Of a stretch of DNA of 64,000 bases, positions 43,441 to 55,375 are shown one piece after another; position 1 is the stretch's first letter; each line of letters begins with the position of its first letter. Source of the stretch: Dendrolimus kikuchii (taxonomy: Eukaryota; Arthropoda; Insecta; Lepidoptera; Lasiocampidae); contig CM034402.1 in assembly GCA_019925095.2 (NCBI GenBank), positions 4,661,501-4,725,500 of the forward strand, given 5' to 3'. The notes under the pieces were generated by a model. The model did not search any database. It worked only from the letters and a program-made list of their open reading frames with translations, and was not told the DNA's origin. Made by a program: the position numbers and the translations under genes.

Positions 43441-44024
43441 AAAAGGTTTTTATACTACACGTATAATGAAAATACACAATTTATTTAAATTGTTGTTTAA
43501 CACAACAAATTTAATTATTAATGAGAAATAAAATGGGTTACTTAACCCATTTTAAATGTCTGCACTAATTCAAAAAGCCAATATTGTTCTTCATTGTTCA
43601 TTAATATAAATTTACAAAAATCGTTCCATCTTTCATAAACTTTTAACGAGATTGCTGACTAAAATTAAACCAAAGTACAGTCAAGATCACAAAACAAACC
43701 TCACAATTTAATACTTTCCAATTTTCATTAAAAAGTTTTCAATTGTGTAGATAAATTGAAGCCTTTAAAAGGGTTGATTAGGAACTTAACTATAAGCATC
43801 TAAAAGCTAAAATACCCAAATATAAACTTTCTCATTTCAAATTCCCGACTTAAAAAGAGGGATGATATAAGTTTTATACCTATAACATCTTTGTTACAAT
43901 ACAATAGGCTGAGAAATCATAATAAGCTGTTTTCATTAAATAAATATGAAACTAAACCTTCTTTTCTTAGTTGGAGCAACTCTATGAATTCTTAAAAATA
44001 ATTTGTATTAAAAAATTAACAAAA

Positions 44025-44280
44025 ATCTTGGCTGGGCATGTTGCTGGGGAGTTTTTTTGCCGTTTTTTTTCTTTCTAATCTTAATAACACGTTGCGATAC
44101 GGTGTACATTAGTATTTCACTGGGTAATTATAATTCCTTATTGGTAATTAAAAATAAACTACATTATAAATAAATTAAACTAAAAATAAACTATATATAC
44201 AAACTAATATTTAAATATAATATCTAGTTCCAGACCGCTGTCAGTCGGAAATGTGCTCAGAAGACTGGCCAAATAGTAGT
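44025..44280 (+). repeat. N repeat copy 2 followed by M repeat
   Basis: GGCATGTTGCTGGGGAG and AACACGTTGCGATACGGTG match 16868-16970. An A-rich lead and CCAGACCGCTGTCAGTCGGA (M family) follow at 44160-44280. Confidence 0.5.
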
Positions 44281-44737
44281 TCACTTAATTATAATAAGTA
44301 ATATTTTCAAAAAATGTTAAATTTGGTTTGAGTAAATTTTAATTTCATAATTTTTGAAACCGATTACATTGTTTTCAAGAGTTTATTTTGCTTTTGACGT
44401 TTGCACGTCCATCAAGTTATATATTTATTGACACTAAAGCCCACGTGAAACAAATTACATAATTATCGTACTTTACTGTTGTGGGTGACGTGATAGTGAT
44501 GTCCTGTGAGTTATATAACGCATAGACTAAACCATCGACATTATTGTAAATAAATCGAAAGTAATTGATATAAAAATAAAAAATATTTTACTATAGAAGA
44601 AATAATACCGCAATTATTATTTATTATTATATTTAAAGCATTGTCTTTGAAATGTAGGTATATTTATTACAAGATATAGTATTTTTAGCAAAAATATATA
44701 GATAAGTTAAATTGATTAAAACTTAATATTTTTTTCA

Positions 44738-44940
44738 GTTTTCGTGACTTGTAGATATAATAAAACTACGTTTTAACGGAGGTAATTTCATTTGATTTTG
44801 GTTTTTCTGACGTTTCTGCCACTTTTCAATAACCGTGAACACGGAAGACCAAGTGAAAAAGTGAAAAGTAGCCGAAAAGTTGGAATAATAAAAATCAAAT
44901 AAATTAACTCGCTTAAAATCGTTAAAACGTGGTTTTATTT
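44738..44940. mobile_element. Foldback-B, compact copy without spacer
   Basis: The left arm, from TTTTCGTGACTTGTAGATAT, is followed almost directly by the right arm ending AACGTGGTTTTATTTT. Both arms are diverged. Confidence 0.65.
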
Positions 44941-45642
44941 TGATTAAAACTTATTTATAAATGAAGTTGATTTTTATAACAAATCTAGTCAGTAATGCAT
45001 TAGGACATTACTAATTGATCCGTCATCGAGCTGTCAAAAGTAAAATAAATGCTTTGAAAGACTATAAGTCTGTTATATTAAATTAATTTTATAGTATGTT
45101 GTAAATATTTAAATTGATTTTAACGATATGTAGCACTGAGTGATATTTTATTAATTTTTACGTAATTTGTGTAATACAAAACTGCAAAACGAAAAAGAAA
45201 ACAATGGAAACTTTTTTTGAATAAATACAATATACCCAATTAACGATGTAACATTGAAAATAAAATGATATAGTAGACCGATAAGAAACCATTTTATAAT
45301 TGTGATTGTACCATTTTATCTGTAATCTAATAGTAAGTTAATAAGGCAGACCAGTCAGCAAAAATTGCTCTCAAATAAGCATTACATAATAATTAAGATT
45401 AGGCTTTTTGCATACATTAATGCAACGCTTTTGCAACTAGTTAGTAGCCTCATTAAAGTAGATAGGAGCGCGAGTGGCTGCGAACTTGTAAGAAGTTGAC
45501 AAGTTATTTTGTACACGACAGTACCTACCGAATTAGGGTTTCCAGATTCATAATATAAAACTATGGGTAATGTAAAATTATGTGTAGTTGCGGAAAATAA
45601 TAAAAATAATAATAAGAATAATAAAATTTCTAGGAAACTATA

Positions 45643-46200
45643 ATAGAACTTTCTGAAGTTTTCGCGACTAGTACACGTAATAAAACTATGTTTTAATGTT
45701 TTTATACGCGGTATTTTATTTTATTTTTATTCCGACGTTTCGACCACTTTTTAGTAGCCGTGATCACGAGAGACAAAGATGTCAAGTATCGATGAGTAAT
45801 GTTAAAGTTTTTATTTAATGGTGGTCCCTGTAGTTGGGTGGGCTAAGTCTTAGCAGGCCGATCTCGCTGGAATGCAGAGGCTCCGGGTTCGATTAATTAT
45901 TTTCTACTTCTTGAATTATTTTTTGCCTCTTGACTTATTTTCTGCTTCTTATTTGACTACTTCTTTATCTAGCCTACCGACAACTTGCTTATTTAAACTA
46001 TTTATTTTTGATTGTTGTTTATGATTACTATTTACTCTATGGGAGCATAATTTACTTAAAAATCTATTTAAATAAAAACTTTAACATTATTAATTGACAC
46101 TTGAAATCTTTGTGCTCCATGATCACGGCTACTGAAACGTGGCCGAAACGACGAAATAAAATACCGCGCTTAAAACCGTTAAAACGTAGTTTTATTATAA
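45643..46200. mobile_element. Foldback-B split by a SINE-D head
   Basis: The left arm 45643-45817 and the spacer plus right arm 45963-46200 frame a foreign segment. The spacer includes TTACTCTATGGGAGCATAAT, as at 48860. Confidence 0.7.
45818..45962 (+). mobile_element. SINE-D head with unusual body
   Basis: GGTGGTCCCTGTAGTTGGGT and GCAGAGGCTCCGGGTTCGAT give the tRNA-like half including a B box. The usual body is replaced by repeated TTTTCTGCTTCTTGA-like blocks. Confidence 0.6.
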
Positions 46201-47208
46201 TAAGATTTTTAAAACCTGCTTGCAGCCAGATTCCCCCTCAGCTTATGTTACTGTAACTGTCCAGAAAAGTTTTAATATTGGCAACCCTACTTGAGATGTT
46301 TAGTTACGCAACTTTCCACTTAGTATTGTATTTAAGCAGGTGATTACTGTTTAAAACATGTTTCAGTATGAACATAATTTTCGCTTAAAACAAAGCTTCC
46401 AGTTGGTAACGTTTTTAGCACACTTTGAATACTAAATGCTTCATATTTCTCTCGTGAAAGCCACACGGATTTTGTTGCGAACCAAAACAAAATTGAAAAC
46501 GCATTTTATTTAAACCAGATGGAGTTTCATTTTAATCTTCATACTTTCATTTATTTTATAATCCATTAATGGTTTAAAAATAGTTTGAAAATATTTTACT
46601 ATAGGATTTCATATTACTGGCAATACTGTTTGATTTTATAAAGTTTGGCCAATGGACTTGTACCTAACTAAGTACAAAAAAGGTTTGAATATTCATATTA
46701 TGGTATATATAAGCTACTCTATCAATACACCATATTATCTAAATCTACCGATAAATGAAATCAGTCAAGTGCGTGAATTCCACAAACTATAACTGGTTCC
46801 ACAAAAGTGACAAACGTCTAATGTTTCCGTTATTATTTAGCTACGGAACCACAAGAACACATTTAATCGAGTATTTCTGAAAAACTACTTAAATGGGTTC
46901 AAAACAATTTTTGTGAACTTATTTTTAAGTTCTATCTCCTTATGTACATATTTAAATGGGCCGGTGTATGGGGATGTTGTAAATGAATGCGTGTTATAGT
47001 AAACCAAGATTATATATTCACTCATACATGTGCATTATATTATTACAATGAGTAACGCGTCGCGGGTATGAATGTTGGAAGACAACTGCCACTCTGTGCG
47101 CGTCGCCTGATATTCGATGCAATTCGCTGAGTAGGCAGTGTCCCCGCACTCCTCTCTTCGAAATTTTCCCTACTTCATAGTTTAAAACTTACAGGATGGA
47201 TACAATTC
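46201..47208. other. no recognised feature
   Basis: AT-rich non-coding sequence. Confidence 0.3.
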
Positions 47209-47527
47209 TATCCGTGCAGGAACGGAGAAAGAATACAATTTCCTGCGGCCGGGCGGCCTGTCGTAAGAGGCGACTTAACAACCCACAGCTAGGTGGTAGG
47301 GCATTTGTCCGACTGGATGGCTATCACCCCTGATCTAAAGTATGTCGCCATAACAACCTTTAGTTGTGTTCCGGCGTTAGTGATAAGGTTCCAGTTTCCC
47401 TTAAGAGAGCAGCAGCGCATTTCTAGCAACTTTGGTGTTGCAAATGTCCATAGGCGATGGTAACCGCTTTCCATCAAGTGGGCCGTCTGCCTGTCTGCTG
47501 ATCTCCTGCAATAAAAAAAAAAAAAAA
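47209..47527 (+). mobile_element. SINE-A copy 14 (full length)
   Basis: Complete head, body and long A tail. ACAATT occurs just before the head and just after the tail, a possible short target duplication. Confidence 0.9.
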
Positions 47528-47579
47528 CAATTTTTACGAATTTGGTCGCCCCTATTTGCCTCCTATTGATTTGTATATA

Positions 47580-47678
47580 TAATATCAGCCTATAAATGTT
47601 CCATTGCTGGGCTCGGGCCTCCCATCATAGGGAAAACGGACAGTAAGCCCGCCACGCTTGTCCAAGGCGGCTTGGTAG
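47580..47678 (-). mobile_element. SINE-F copy 5, 3' part only
   Basis: ATCAGCCTATAAATGTTCCA, GCTGGGCTCGGGCCTCCCAT and CACGCTTGTCCAAGGCGGC on the plus strand are the inverted 3' third of SINE-F. Helitron-like sequence (CAGACAGACAGGCAGAC, minus) follows to about 47790. Confidence 0.8.
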
Positions 47679-47889
47679 TAGTCGTTTCAGAGATTAGCTG
47701 CAACATCCAGACAGACAGGCAGACAAAAATTCTAAAAATTGCTTCTGGTCCGAATTACCACCCTTATTTTGGAATGAAGTTCCTTATCGCGCGTTGTGAA
47801 AGGGGGCTAGACGGAAAAAATTCTCACGAAAAGTTGTCACGACACTTTTTGCTATAGTAAGCTATTGTAAGCTGTGCGGCGTCGCATGT

Positions 47890-47892
47890 TTC

Positions 47893-47927
<35 letters not shown>

Positions 47928-47942
47928 TATAGAGAGAGAGAC
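47890..47942. repeat. (CTGT)n(CT)n microsatellite with foldback
   Basis: CTGT units run into CT units, then TTATA and AGAGAGAGAGA, which pairs with the CT run. Confidence 0.9.
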
Positions 47943-48664
47943 AACTTAATTTGTTATATTTGTTAATAATAAGTTTATATAACATTATATTTGTTAATAA
48001 TAAAAAAAATATTATTATAACTTAAAAAAAAAAAAAAATTACAATTCCTTCACTAATTAATCGAAAGGAACTTCGTTCCACCCGGGTGTCCCTTGACACC
48101 TCTCAAGTTTTTTTTTATTTTGATATTACAAGCAGACACTTCAATTTTATTTATTTGTATAGATTCTTCTTCTCCGTCGTCACACTCTTGGCAGAGTGGT
48201 CGTGGTCCTCACGACAGGGGTGGTGGCAAGCTTCACAATTTGTATAGATACACGTATATTATTCTTTATAAGGTTTAGAAAAAATATCAAGCATATAAAG
48301 AAATACACATGGTAATGACTATAATAGTCCATTATCCGTCCTTGAGTATGGAAGTAAACAATTTACTATTAACCTTGATGATTCCACCATCAAAACAGTT
48401 ACCAAAACACATCACATAGAACGATAAAAAGCGGCAAAAATGTGAACGTAGTTAACTCGTCGGCTCCGTCCGAAAGTTTTTCGGTAGCCTATTGATCCGG
48501 AATATTAATGCCTCTGAACATAAAAGGAAGGCTTCTTGCTGACTTACGCTGTTTGTATCGGTTGTATATTAAAGCGGATGTCGATATTACGGAATAGGTC
48601 AATAATCTTACCAATTTTCTGTCCACGATGCTATTTTCCTTTACCCTTCAAAATGCTATCATTG

Positions 48665-49065
48665 GTAGCGAGGTTAACATTTAAAAAGAACTACGTTTCA
48701 ACGGTTTTAAGCGCGATAATTTTTATTTGATTTTGGTTTTTCCGACGTTTCGGTGATCACGGAAGACAAAGATGTCAAGTGTCAACGAGTATTGTTAAAG
48801 TTTTATTTAGCCTACCGCCAACTTGTTAATTGTAATTTTGTTTATGGTTATTATTTACTCTATGGGAGCCTAATCTAATTTACTTTATTCGTTAATTTAA
48901 TCGTTGACACTTCATATCTTTGTCTTCCGTGATCACGGCCACTGAAAAGTGGCCGAAACGTCGGAAAAACCAAAATCAAATAAAAATTATCGCGCTTAAA
49001 ACCGTTAAAACGTAGTTTTATTATGTATACAAGTCGCGAAAACTTAAGAAAATATTATTTAAAAA
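48665..49065. mobile_element. Foldback-B, best-preserved complete copy
   Basis: Left arm 48690-48840, spacer with TTACTCTATGGGAGCCTAAT, right arm 48895-49065 extending to TACAAGTCGCGAAAACTTAA. The left arm lacks the inner GGCCACTTTTCAGTGGCC hairpin that the right arm keeps. Confidence 0.8.
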
Positions 49066-49095
49066 GAAGTATAAATCATTAACTAAGTCTGTTGG

Positions 49096-50112
49096 TTCAG
49101 CGACCCAAAGTGAGTCTTGGCCTCCGAAACGAGAGCACGTCACTCCTCTATCCTGAGCAGTGTCTTGCCAGTTGTGGGCTTATAATATAGTCAAGTCAGC
49201 TTCCACTCTATCCTTCCAGTGATACTTGGGACGATCAACGAGTCGCCGACCGACTGGTTGCCCCAAGTCTTTTTTTTTTTTTTTTTTTATTGCAGGAGAT
49301 CAGCAGACAGGCAAATGGCCCATTTGATGGAAAGCGGTTACCATCGCCTATGGACATTTGCAACACCAAAGGTGCTACAAATGCGCTGCTGCTCTCTTAA
49401 GGGAAACTGGAACCTGGTCACTAATGCCGGAACACAACTCGAAGGTTGTTATGGCGACATACTTTAGACCAGGGGTGGTAGCCATCCAGTCGGGCAAATG
49501 CCCTACCACCTGGCTGTGGGTTGTTAAGTCGCCTCTTACGACAGGCCGCCCGGCCGCAGGAAATTGTACTCTTTCTCCGTTCCTGCACGGATGAAAAGTC
49601 TGCTTCCTTCATTCCCCGATCCTCCTCTATCCGTTCTACATGACCGAGCCAGCGGAGACGGTGAGATTTTATCTCCCCAATTATGTTAGGCTTCTATTTC
49701 GGAGTTGGTTCGGACCCTCCAGCAACCATCTCCTCTTATTGTTAGGCCCAAGGTTATTTTGAGAACCTTCCTTTCTGTGACCAACAATTAGTTCTCTTCT
49801 TTAAGTGTCAGTATCCAGACCTCATAGCCGTAAATCGAAATTGGTCTAATGACAGTTTTGTAGACGCGAATTTTAGTTTTCGTGCTTAGGAGCCTGAACA
49901 TTAACATCTTATGTAAGGCAGCACTGCACCTGAGGGCATTTTCAACACAGATGTGTAGTTCTTTCTCTCGGAAGTTAGTGTCTGTGATTGTGCATCCCAG
50001 GTACTTGAGTTTGCTCGCACCTTAATACAGTGTATCTCCAACATGAAGGTTTGTGCACGCAATACGGGTGTTTTTGTCCCACGTCATACAATGATACTCC
50101 GTCTTATCATTG
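49096..50112 (-). mobile_element. RTE-type LINE pseudogene split by SINE-A
   Basis: On the minus strand K-T-E-Y-I-V-W and Y-L-G-C-T-I-T-D lead into T-K-I-R-V-Y-K-T-V-I-R-P-I, then E-R-K-V-L-K, then L-R-W-L-G-H-V-E-R. The part beyond SINE-A copy 15 gives G-R-R-L-V-D-R-P-K-Y-H-W-K-D-R-V-E-A-D. The order matches the region after the reverse transcriptase of RTE-like elements. Stops and frameshifts are scattered along it, so it is dead. Confidence 0.8.
49271..49592 (-). mobile_element. SINE-A copy 15 (full length) inside the LINE
   Basis: Long T run, TTGCAGGAGATCAGCAGACA, complete body to CCTGCACGGAT. AAGTCT flanks both sides (49265-49270, 49596-49601). Confidence 0.92.
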
Positions 50113-50243
50113 TTAATAGAAATAAAGAAAGAAATAAAGAAAGAAAAACTTTATTTGAAGAAATTGCGATGCAATTACATTCCTTATACATTTCTATACA
50201 CAAAGCATATTTTGAGAATTTGTACGCCGCATTTTCAGCAAAC

Positions 50244-50314
50244 AAGGTTTGCACTCAGCATATTGCTGTGTCGGAATAATATCCGACACAACGCTGATTT
50301 TCAGTGCAAACCTT
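50244..50314. repeat. compound hairpin
   Basis: Outer arms AAGGTTTGCACT (50244-50255) and AGTGCAAACCTT (50303-50314), inner arms TGTGTCGGA (50267-50275) and TCCGACACA (50282-50290) around ATAATA. Both arm pairs are perfect. Confidence 0.85.
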
Positions 50315-50543
50315 CCTTTAGGTGTAAGACCAAAATGACCCAGTTTTGTTAATTAAATAATAAATAAGAATAACAATTAATAAAACTAATTCTACTTATA
50401 TAATATTTACATTGTAAAAAAAAAAGAAAAAGAACCAACAATAAATACGTTGCTACAAAATTAAAATAAATACTCGTGTATCAACTTGTATCGAATCATC
50501 TAAGTCGAACCTTGTCTGCCTCGTTACTTATAATAAATAGTTT

Positions 50544-50770
50544 CCCAGGTGGTAGGATATTTGCCCGACTGGCTGGCTACCACCCCTGGTCTAGAGTATG
50601 CCGCCATAACAACCTTGTGTTGTGTTCCGGCATTAGTGACCAAGTTCCGCTCTCCCTTAAGCGAGCAGCAGCGCATTTGTAGCTTTTGGTGTTGTAAATG
50701 TCCATAGGCGATGGTAACCGCTTTCCATTAAGTGGACCGTCTGCCTATCTGCTGAACTCATACATTAAAA
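50544..50770 (+). mobile_element. SINE-A copy 16, head missing
   Basis: It starts at CCCAGGTGGTAGGATATTTG, nearly the same family position as copy 2, and runs to the tail. Confidence 0.82.
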
Positions 50771-51691
50771 ATAAAATAAAAATTACTTAATAAATAGTTT
50801 TCACTGTTCGTCTAATGAGTACATGGCCTTAAGCCAATATAAGACGGTTCATTTCAATTGGATGATTAACCAAAATGATCTGTTTAACTATAAACCTGAA
50901 TCATTCAATGTTATTGAATACCGTTGTATCCTTTTGGTACTATGCTTTACAACCAAAAGATTTACTTTGATCTTAATATATAACTTCGTGGTAAATACTC
51001 CAACATATGTCCTAAATGTTTCAAGCAATTACCCATGATTAAAATCAGCAATAAACGCCTGCATGTAACAATACACCACCAAAAACCATTTAACTAAAAA
51101 CAATACATTTCCCAACACAAAAACGCAGGAACTGCCGTCGAAAAGTCGTGCCAAAAACTAGCAACATTCGACTAGAAATATAACGGAGCGGAAACAAAAA
51201 AGGCTCTACACAAAAAAGGCACTGAGAAAATGTCCAAACCAATGTATTCCATTCCACCCCACTAGTTATACTCAGATAAATGATTGTGGTTTTATATATA
51301 GCATAGAATATTGTGTATTACATACGGTTTGGTTGCGAGGAAATTCTGTATTGGCTAAAAAGATTTTTTTATTTAAGGTATTCGTGTTGTTTGACTGCTG
51401 AACTTATTTACATATTGAATTATACTATCGACACGTTTGTCTGAGATGGATTAGCGAGTTTTACACATTGGAAACCTGAACGTGCAGGGTTTTTGACAGC
51501 TTTTCCTATACTAGTAGTGTACGAATAAGTCCTGTAAAAAAACCTAACCTAATTTCATAAAATATTATAAATGATATAATTCAGTTAAGAAAATTCAAAC
51601 TTAACTAAACCTAATTAATACTTACAAAGGACAAAGATAAAGAATCGAATCAAACAATAATAGGTACATTATGGATCTTAAAATATATATA
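50771..51691. other. no recognised feature
   Basis: A 71-codon frame at 50823-51038 has no family signature. Confidence 0.3.
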
Positions 51692-52150
51692 CTAGGATAT
51701 GCCCGCGACTTCGTACACGCTTGACTTGAAATTTCCGCGAGATTCCCGAGGCACAAAGTACCGCAGCATTTAAAAAAGAATATAAGCCATCATCCTAGTG
51801 ATAACTGTGTTGGAATAAGCAAAATTGTATGCACCCGAACAACAACAAACCGCCCCCCCCCCCCAGGCAAATTCCCGGGATAAAAAGTATCACACATTTC
51901 TTTACATAAATTTGCTATCGATCAGTGAATTAGATTTTTTTTAACCTGGCCATTTTAAATCATTCCCAGAAAAATTACCGCGTTAATTCCCAGATAAAAG
52001 TAGGGCAGATTTTAATTCTAAAAATTTACTGTCGATCAATGAAAACAACATCAAAATCAGCCCAGTAGTTTCAGACAAGAGATCTAAAAAAAATTGCATC
52101 GTGTTCTACATCGTTTATATAGTCCATTCCAGTTGCTTTAAATACCTCCA
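51692..52150 (-). mobile_element. Helitron-G copy, GC-rich subfamily
   Basis: CTAG next to an A at 51692, then GATATGCCCGCGACTTCG, with CCCGGGA blocks and a C run at 51853-51864. Partner of 20595-20948. The 5' end is approximate. Confidence 0.62.
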
Positions 52151-52187
52151 ATTTATAGATACGGCATGTTTAGGATATTATAATATA

Positions 52188-52517
52188 CTAGCGGCCCCGG
52201 CAGACGTTGTCCTGCTCTGAAAAAATAAAAATCTAAGACCCGATCCCAGCGCCCCCTACCGGTTCCAATTGTGGATTTAAACCATCCGGGAACCCACTCA
52301 AACACACAAAAATAAAATCACCAAAATCGGTCCAGGTGATTAGGAGGATTCTAGAACCCGATTTCAGCGCCACCTACCGGTTCCAACAGGATAAAAAGTA
52401 TCCTATGTCCGTCTGCTAGTTTTAAGCTACCTCCCTACCAATTTTCAGCCAAATCGGTTCAGCCCTTCTTGAGTTATAAATAGTGTAACTAACACGACTT
52501 TCTTTTATATATATAGA
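52188..52517 (-). mobile_element. Helitron-G copy with TC/CTAG ends
   Basis: In minus orientation it starts TCTATATATATAAAAGAAAG and ends GGGGCCGCTAG. The flanks are A and T. A GGCAGACGTTGTCCTGC hairpin stands at the 3' end. The block with GCGCCACCTACCGGTTCC is present twice. Confidence 0.78.
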
Positions 52518-53800
52518 TATAAGTACGACGCCACATTCACGACCTTATCGACAATGGATAATGCAACGAGAATTAGTGAAAAAGAAATTTTTACTTTCGC
52601 TAACAAATCTATATATCGGTGTTATTTTAGTAAGTTCATCATAGCCATATGTGAATCCAACATTTCTTGATCATATTAGTTTTACAAGTTGATATTATAT
52701 TGTCACCAATCCTTTGTGAATTCCTAAATAAAAGTAATCGTTGCTTTTTAACCAGAAATAATAATGAGGTAAAGTAACCCACCTAAATAGACAAGGTTAT
52801 GATAAATCGCATTGCAGATAACACGTCTTGTTAGAGGCACAAGTTTCCTCGCGTCAACTTGGTCGAGTTTCCTACCCGCCGATAATTGTATGGAGCGAGC
52901 GATAAGAGACTTGCTTCTGGCATAGTTGCTGTTTATTGTTTTGGCTTCAAACTCTAACTAACCTCCTTAGTCGTTATGACATAATAAGAAACACAATTGA
53001 ATTAAATTTAAACCAGGAATACCTCCCACAATAAGAGAATACATTATTGTATCAGCCCGCGAGCAGAACACATCTCATATAAAAGTCACTCGATTGCGAA
53101 TATGAACTTATATCCTAAACCAGTCTCTCATTGAAGATAAAGATCCCGATTAGCTCTGAAACCGTTGGTTGGCCGTTACATGGTGGAGATGTATTGTTTT
53201 CGGGAATGAGATATTATGATTTTGCTAAGAAATGTTCTGATACTGTGTTATTTAATCGGTATAAAGGTAAATAAATACAATAGTGGCTAATTAAGAATGA
53301 TATATTTATCTCAATAATTTTCACTCGACCAAAAACATAGTTTGACATAGAAAAAAACAATCACATTCAAAATGCTATTTTATAAGAAAAATAGGTTTTA
53401 CACTAATGAGACTGCAACAGGTTAAGTTCTGAATTATGTGTTTAGTATTTTAGTTCTATTTTTCTGTACTAGGATTGATATTCGTCTTGTAATTTAGTAC
53501 TGCATATATCAGAGCAAGCTGTATATGTCCTTCATATAGAATAACTTATCCTACATATTGTGGAATATTATTTCGCTAAGTTGTTTCAACATATATTTGA
53601 ATGTGTTCAGTTTTAAAGACGCTAAAAATGTACGGGGTCAACTATGTATACTTACTATATAATAATATTTTCACATATTTGACACTCGTTATTTTGAATA
53701 TCTCAATTAAAGGTGTTAATTTAATTCACATTAAAATAGAAAAACTAAAAATGAAAATATGCAATTATTTAGTTAAGTTATTCTCATGTTAAACTTATAT
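52518..53800. other. no recognised feature
   Basis: AT-rich. No gene or matched repeat. Confidence 0.3.
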
Positions 53801-53819
53801 TAAAATCAACTAATATAAC

Positions 53820-53965
53820 CTACAGTTGAAAATAAACAATAAAAAAATACAAACTATAAACAGGCCCCAAATCACTGTCAGTTGACGACCACTTTGAATG
53901 GTAACGCTTATGCGTTGCCCAAAATACAGGTCAGCGTTTTGGAGGCGTAAGACTTCTATCAACCT
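53820..53965 (+). repeat. M repeat copy
   Basis: A-rich lead, GGCCCCAAATCACTGTCAGT, and AACGCTTATGCGTT, with weak outer pairing. Confidence 0.5.
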
Positions 53966-53984
53966 TGTACCTACATAGGTCTCG

Positions 53985-54300
53985 ATAAAAGCGGTAAGCT
54001 TCTGGACCCCATGACCTCAGAGTTTCGACACCAAAAGCCACAAATATATATTCGTTGCCAACTGATGCATATTTAGGTCCTCTTCTCGCGCTGTTGTTGC
54101 ACCTGCTAACGCAGTTGTCTCTGGAAGATGGGACGCAGCCACAATGTCAACGTATGTGGCGTTCCAGAGTAGTGGTCGTCCCATCTTCCAGGCTACCAAA
54201 GATATTCTGTTCGGTCTCTTGCCATCGTCGCGACACAGTCCATCAGGTTCCAGGATGGTTGAAATCTCGGCGTGGACAAAAGCCCGAGTTACTGTTATTT
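53985..54300 (-). mobile_element. LINE protein C-terminal fragment
   Basis: The minus frame 54017-54199 reads W-K-M-G-R-P-L-L-W-N-A-T-Y-V-D, then A-A-S-H-L-P-E-T-T. Upstream sequence gives E-P-D-G-L-C-R-D-D-G-K-R-P-N-R. I recognise this as the D-G-K-R-P-D / W-D-A-T-C-V-D-T region found downstream of reverse transcriptases in many animal retroelements. The clade is not assigned. Confidence 0.6.
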
Positions 54301-54579
54301 AAAACTAGAACTATTTAAGTGAATTTGAATTGTGCTTTTTGAAATGAAACTATTTTTGTCACGGTAGTGCATTCCTTCTTTGAGAACAAAAAAGCGTAAC
54401 GCCGTGAATTTAAGAATAATTTAAATACTATGCTCATACAGTTCAAGTTGGAAATGTTTTGAAGTTTTTCGTTATTTAATAATTTAAACACTATGCTTAT
54501 AATTAAGGGTTCGAAATATTTTGAAGTTTTGAAGTTCATAAATCATATTTTAGCTAGTTTTGTAACGTGAAGCTGGCAA

Positions 54580-54770
54580 ACTGGCATATGGATGCCAAGA
54601 GGATGGCCCCTCTAATGGAACATGGTTACCGTCTATAGACATTTGCAACAACAGGGGTGACTCCAACGCGCTACCAGCTTTTGAGATAGGATAGAGGAGA
54701 TGGAACAATGAGAGTGAGATAGGAGGAAAAAGGAAAATTCGCTATCGATACTCCCACTCACTTTGTTTCC
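54580..54770 (-). repeat. second SINE-like family, copy 2
   Basis: GGATGGCCCCTCTAATGGAA, CATTTGCAACAACAGGGGTG and AGATAGGATAGAGGAGATGG pair with 30308-30535. Confidence 0.5.
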
Positions 54771-55375
54771 ATATTTTCCAGTTGTTAACGAATAGCCACT
54801 TTAGTATATATATGCTTACGTACGTTATCTGTCAATTGACTGTTAAAATCAATATCGCATAATCAATAACGCATCACACCCCTCGACACATCTGCGTGAA
54901 ACTACGACGTTATCGCATACATTATTTAAGTAAGACAATACGCGATAAATAGAGCAGAATCGTTTAATTTTTTCTTGAACTTAGCTTTATACGTGAATAA
55001 CATTGGATGCCTTATTAACAAGGCGTAACGCTATCTGCTTGTTCCTTGTACCACAACTTATCTTGCAAGTCACTAGACAAGTCTTTGTGAAATCACGATG
55101 AGTTCGTATTGCACGGTATCGCGCCGTGAGGGGATTAGTTTGTAAGTAAACGCCGGTTGTTTGTGCCTCGAATTAATCCAGTATAAATTAATAGAACGAC
55201 TCATTACGAATAGAAATTAGAGATAAATTAACCTATTTACTTAATACATATCTTTATGAATGTTATTTCCTTTTAAAGGTGTGTTTAAAATTCCTCAGAT
55301 AAATGTACAATGAGTAAATGTAGTCTCTTACAGGCAAAAATAACTTGCTTAATATAAATAAACTAGACTACAATA

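Noticed and set aside
51853..51864. C run as a functional G-quadruplex site
   Set aside because: A single homopolymer within a Helitron copy; it could equally be a sequencing or replication-slippage artefact.
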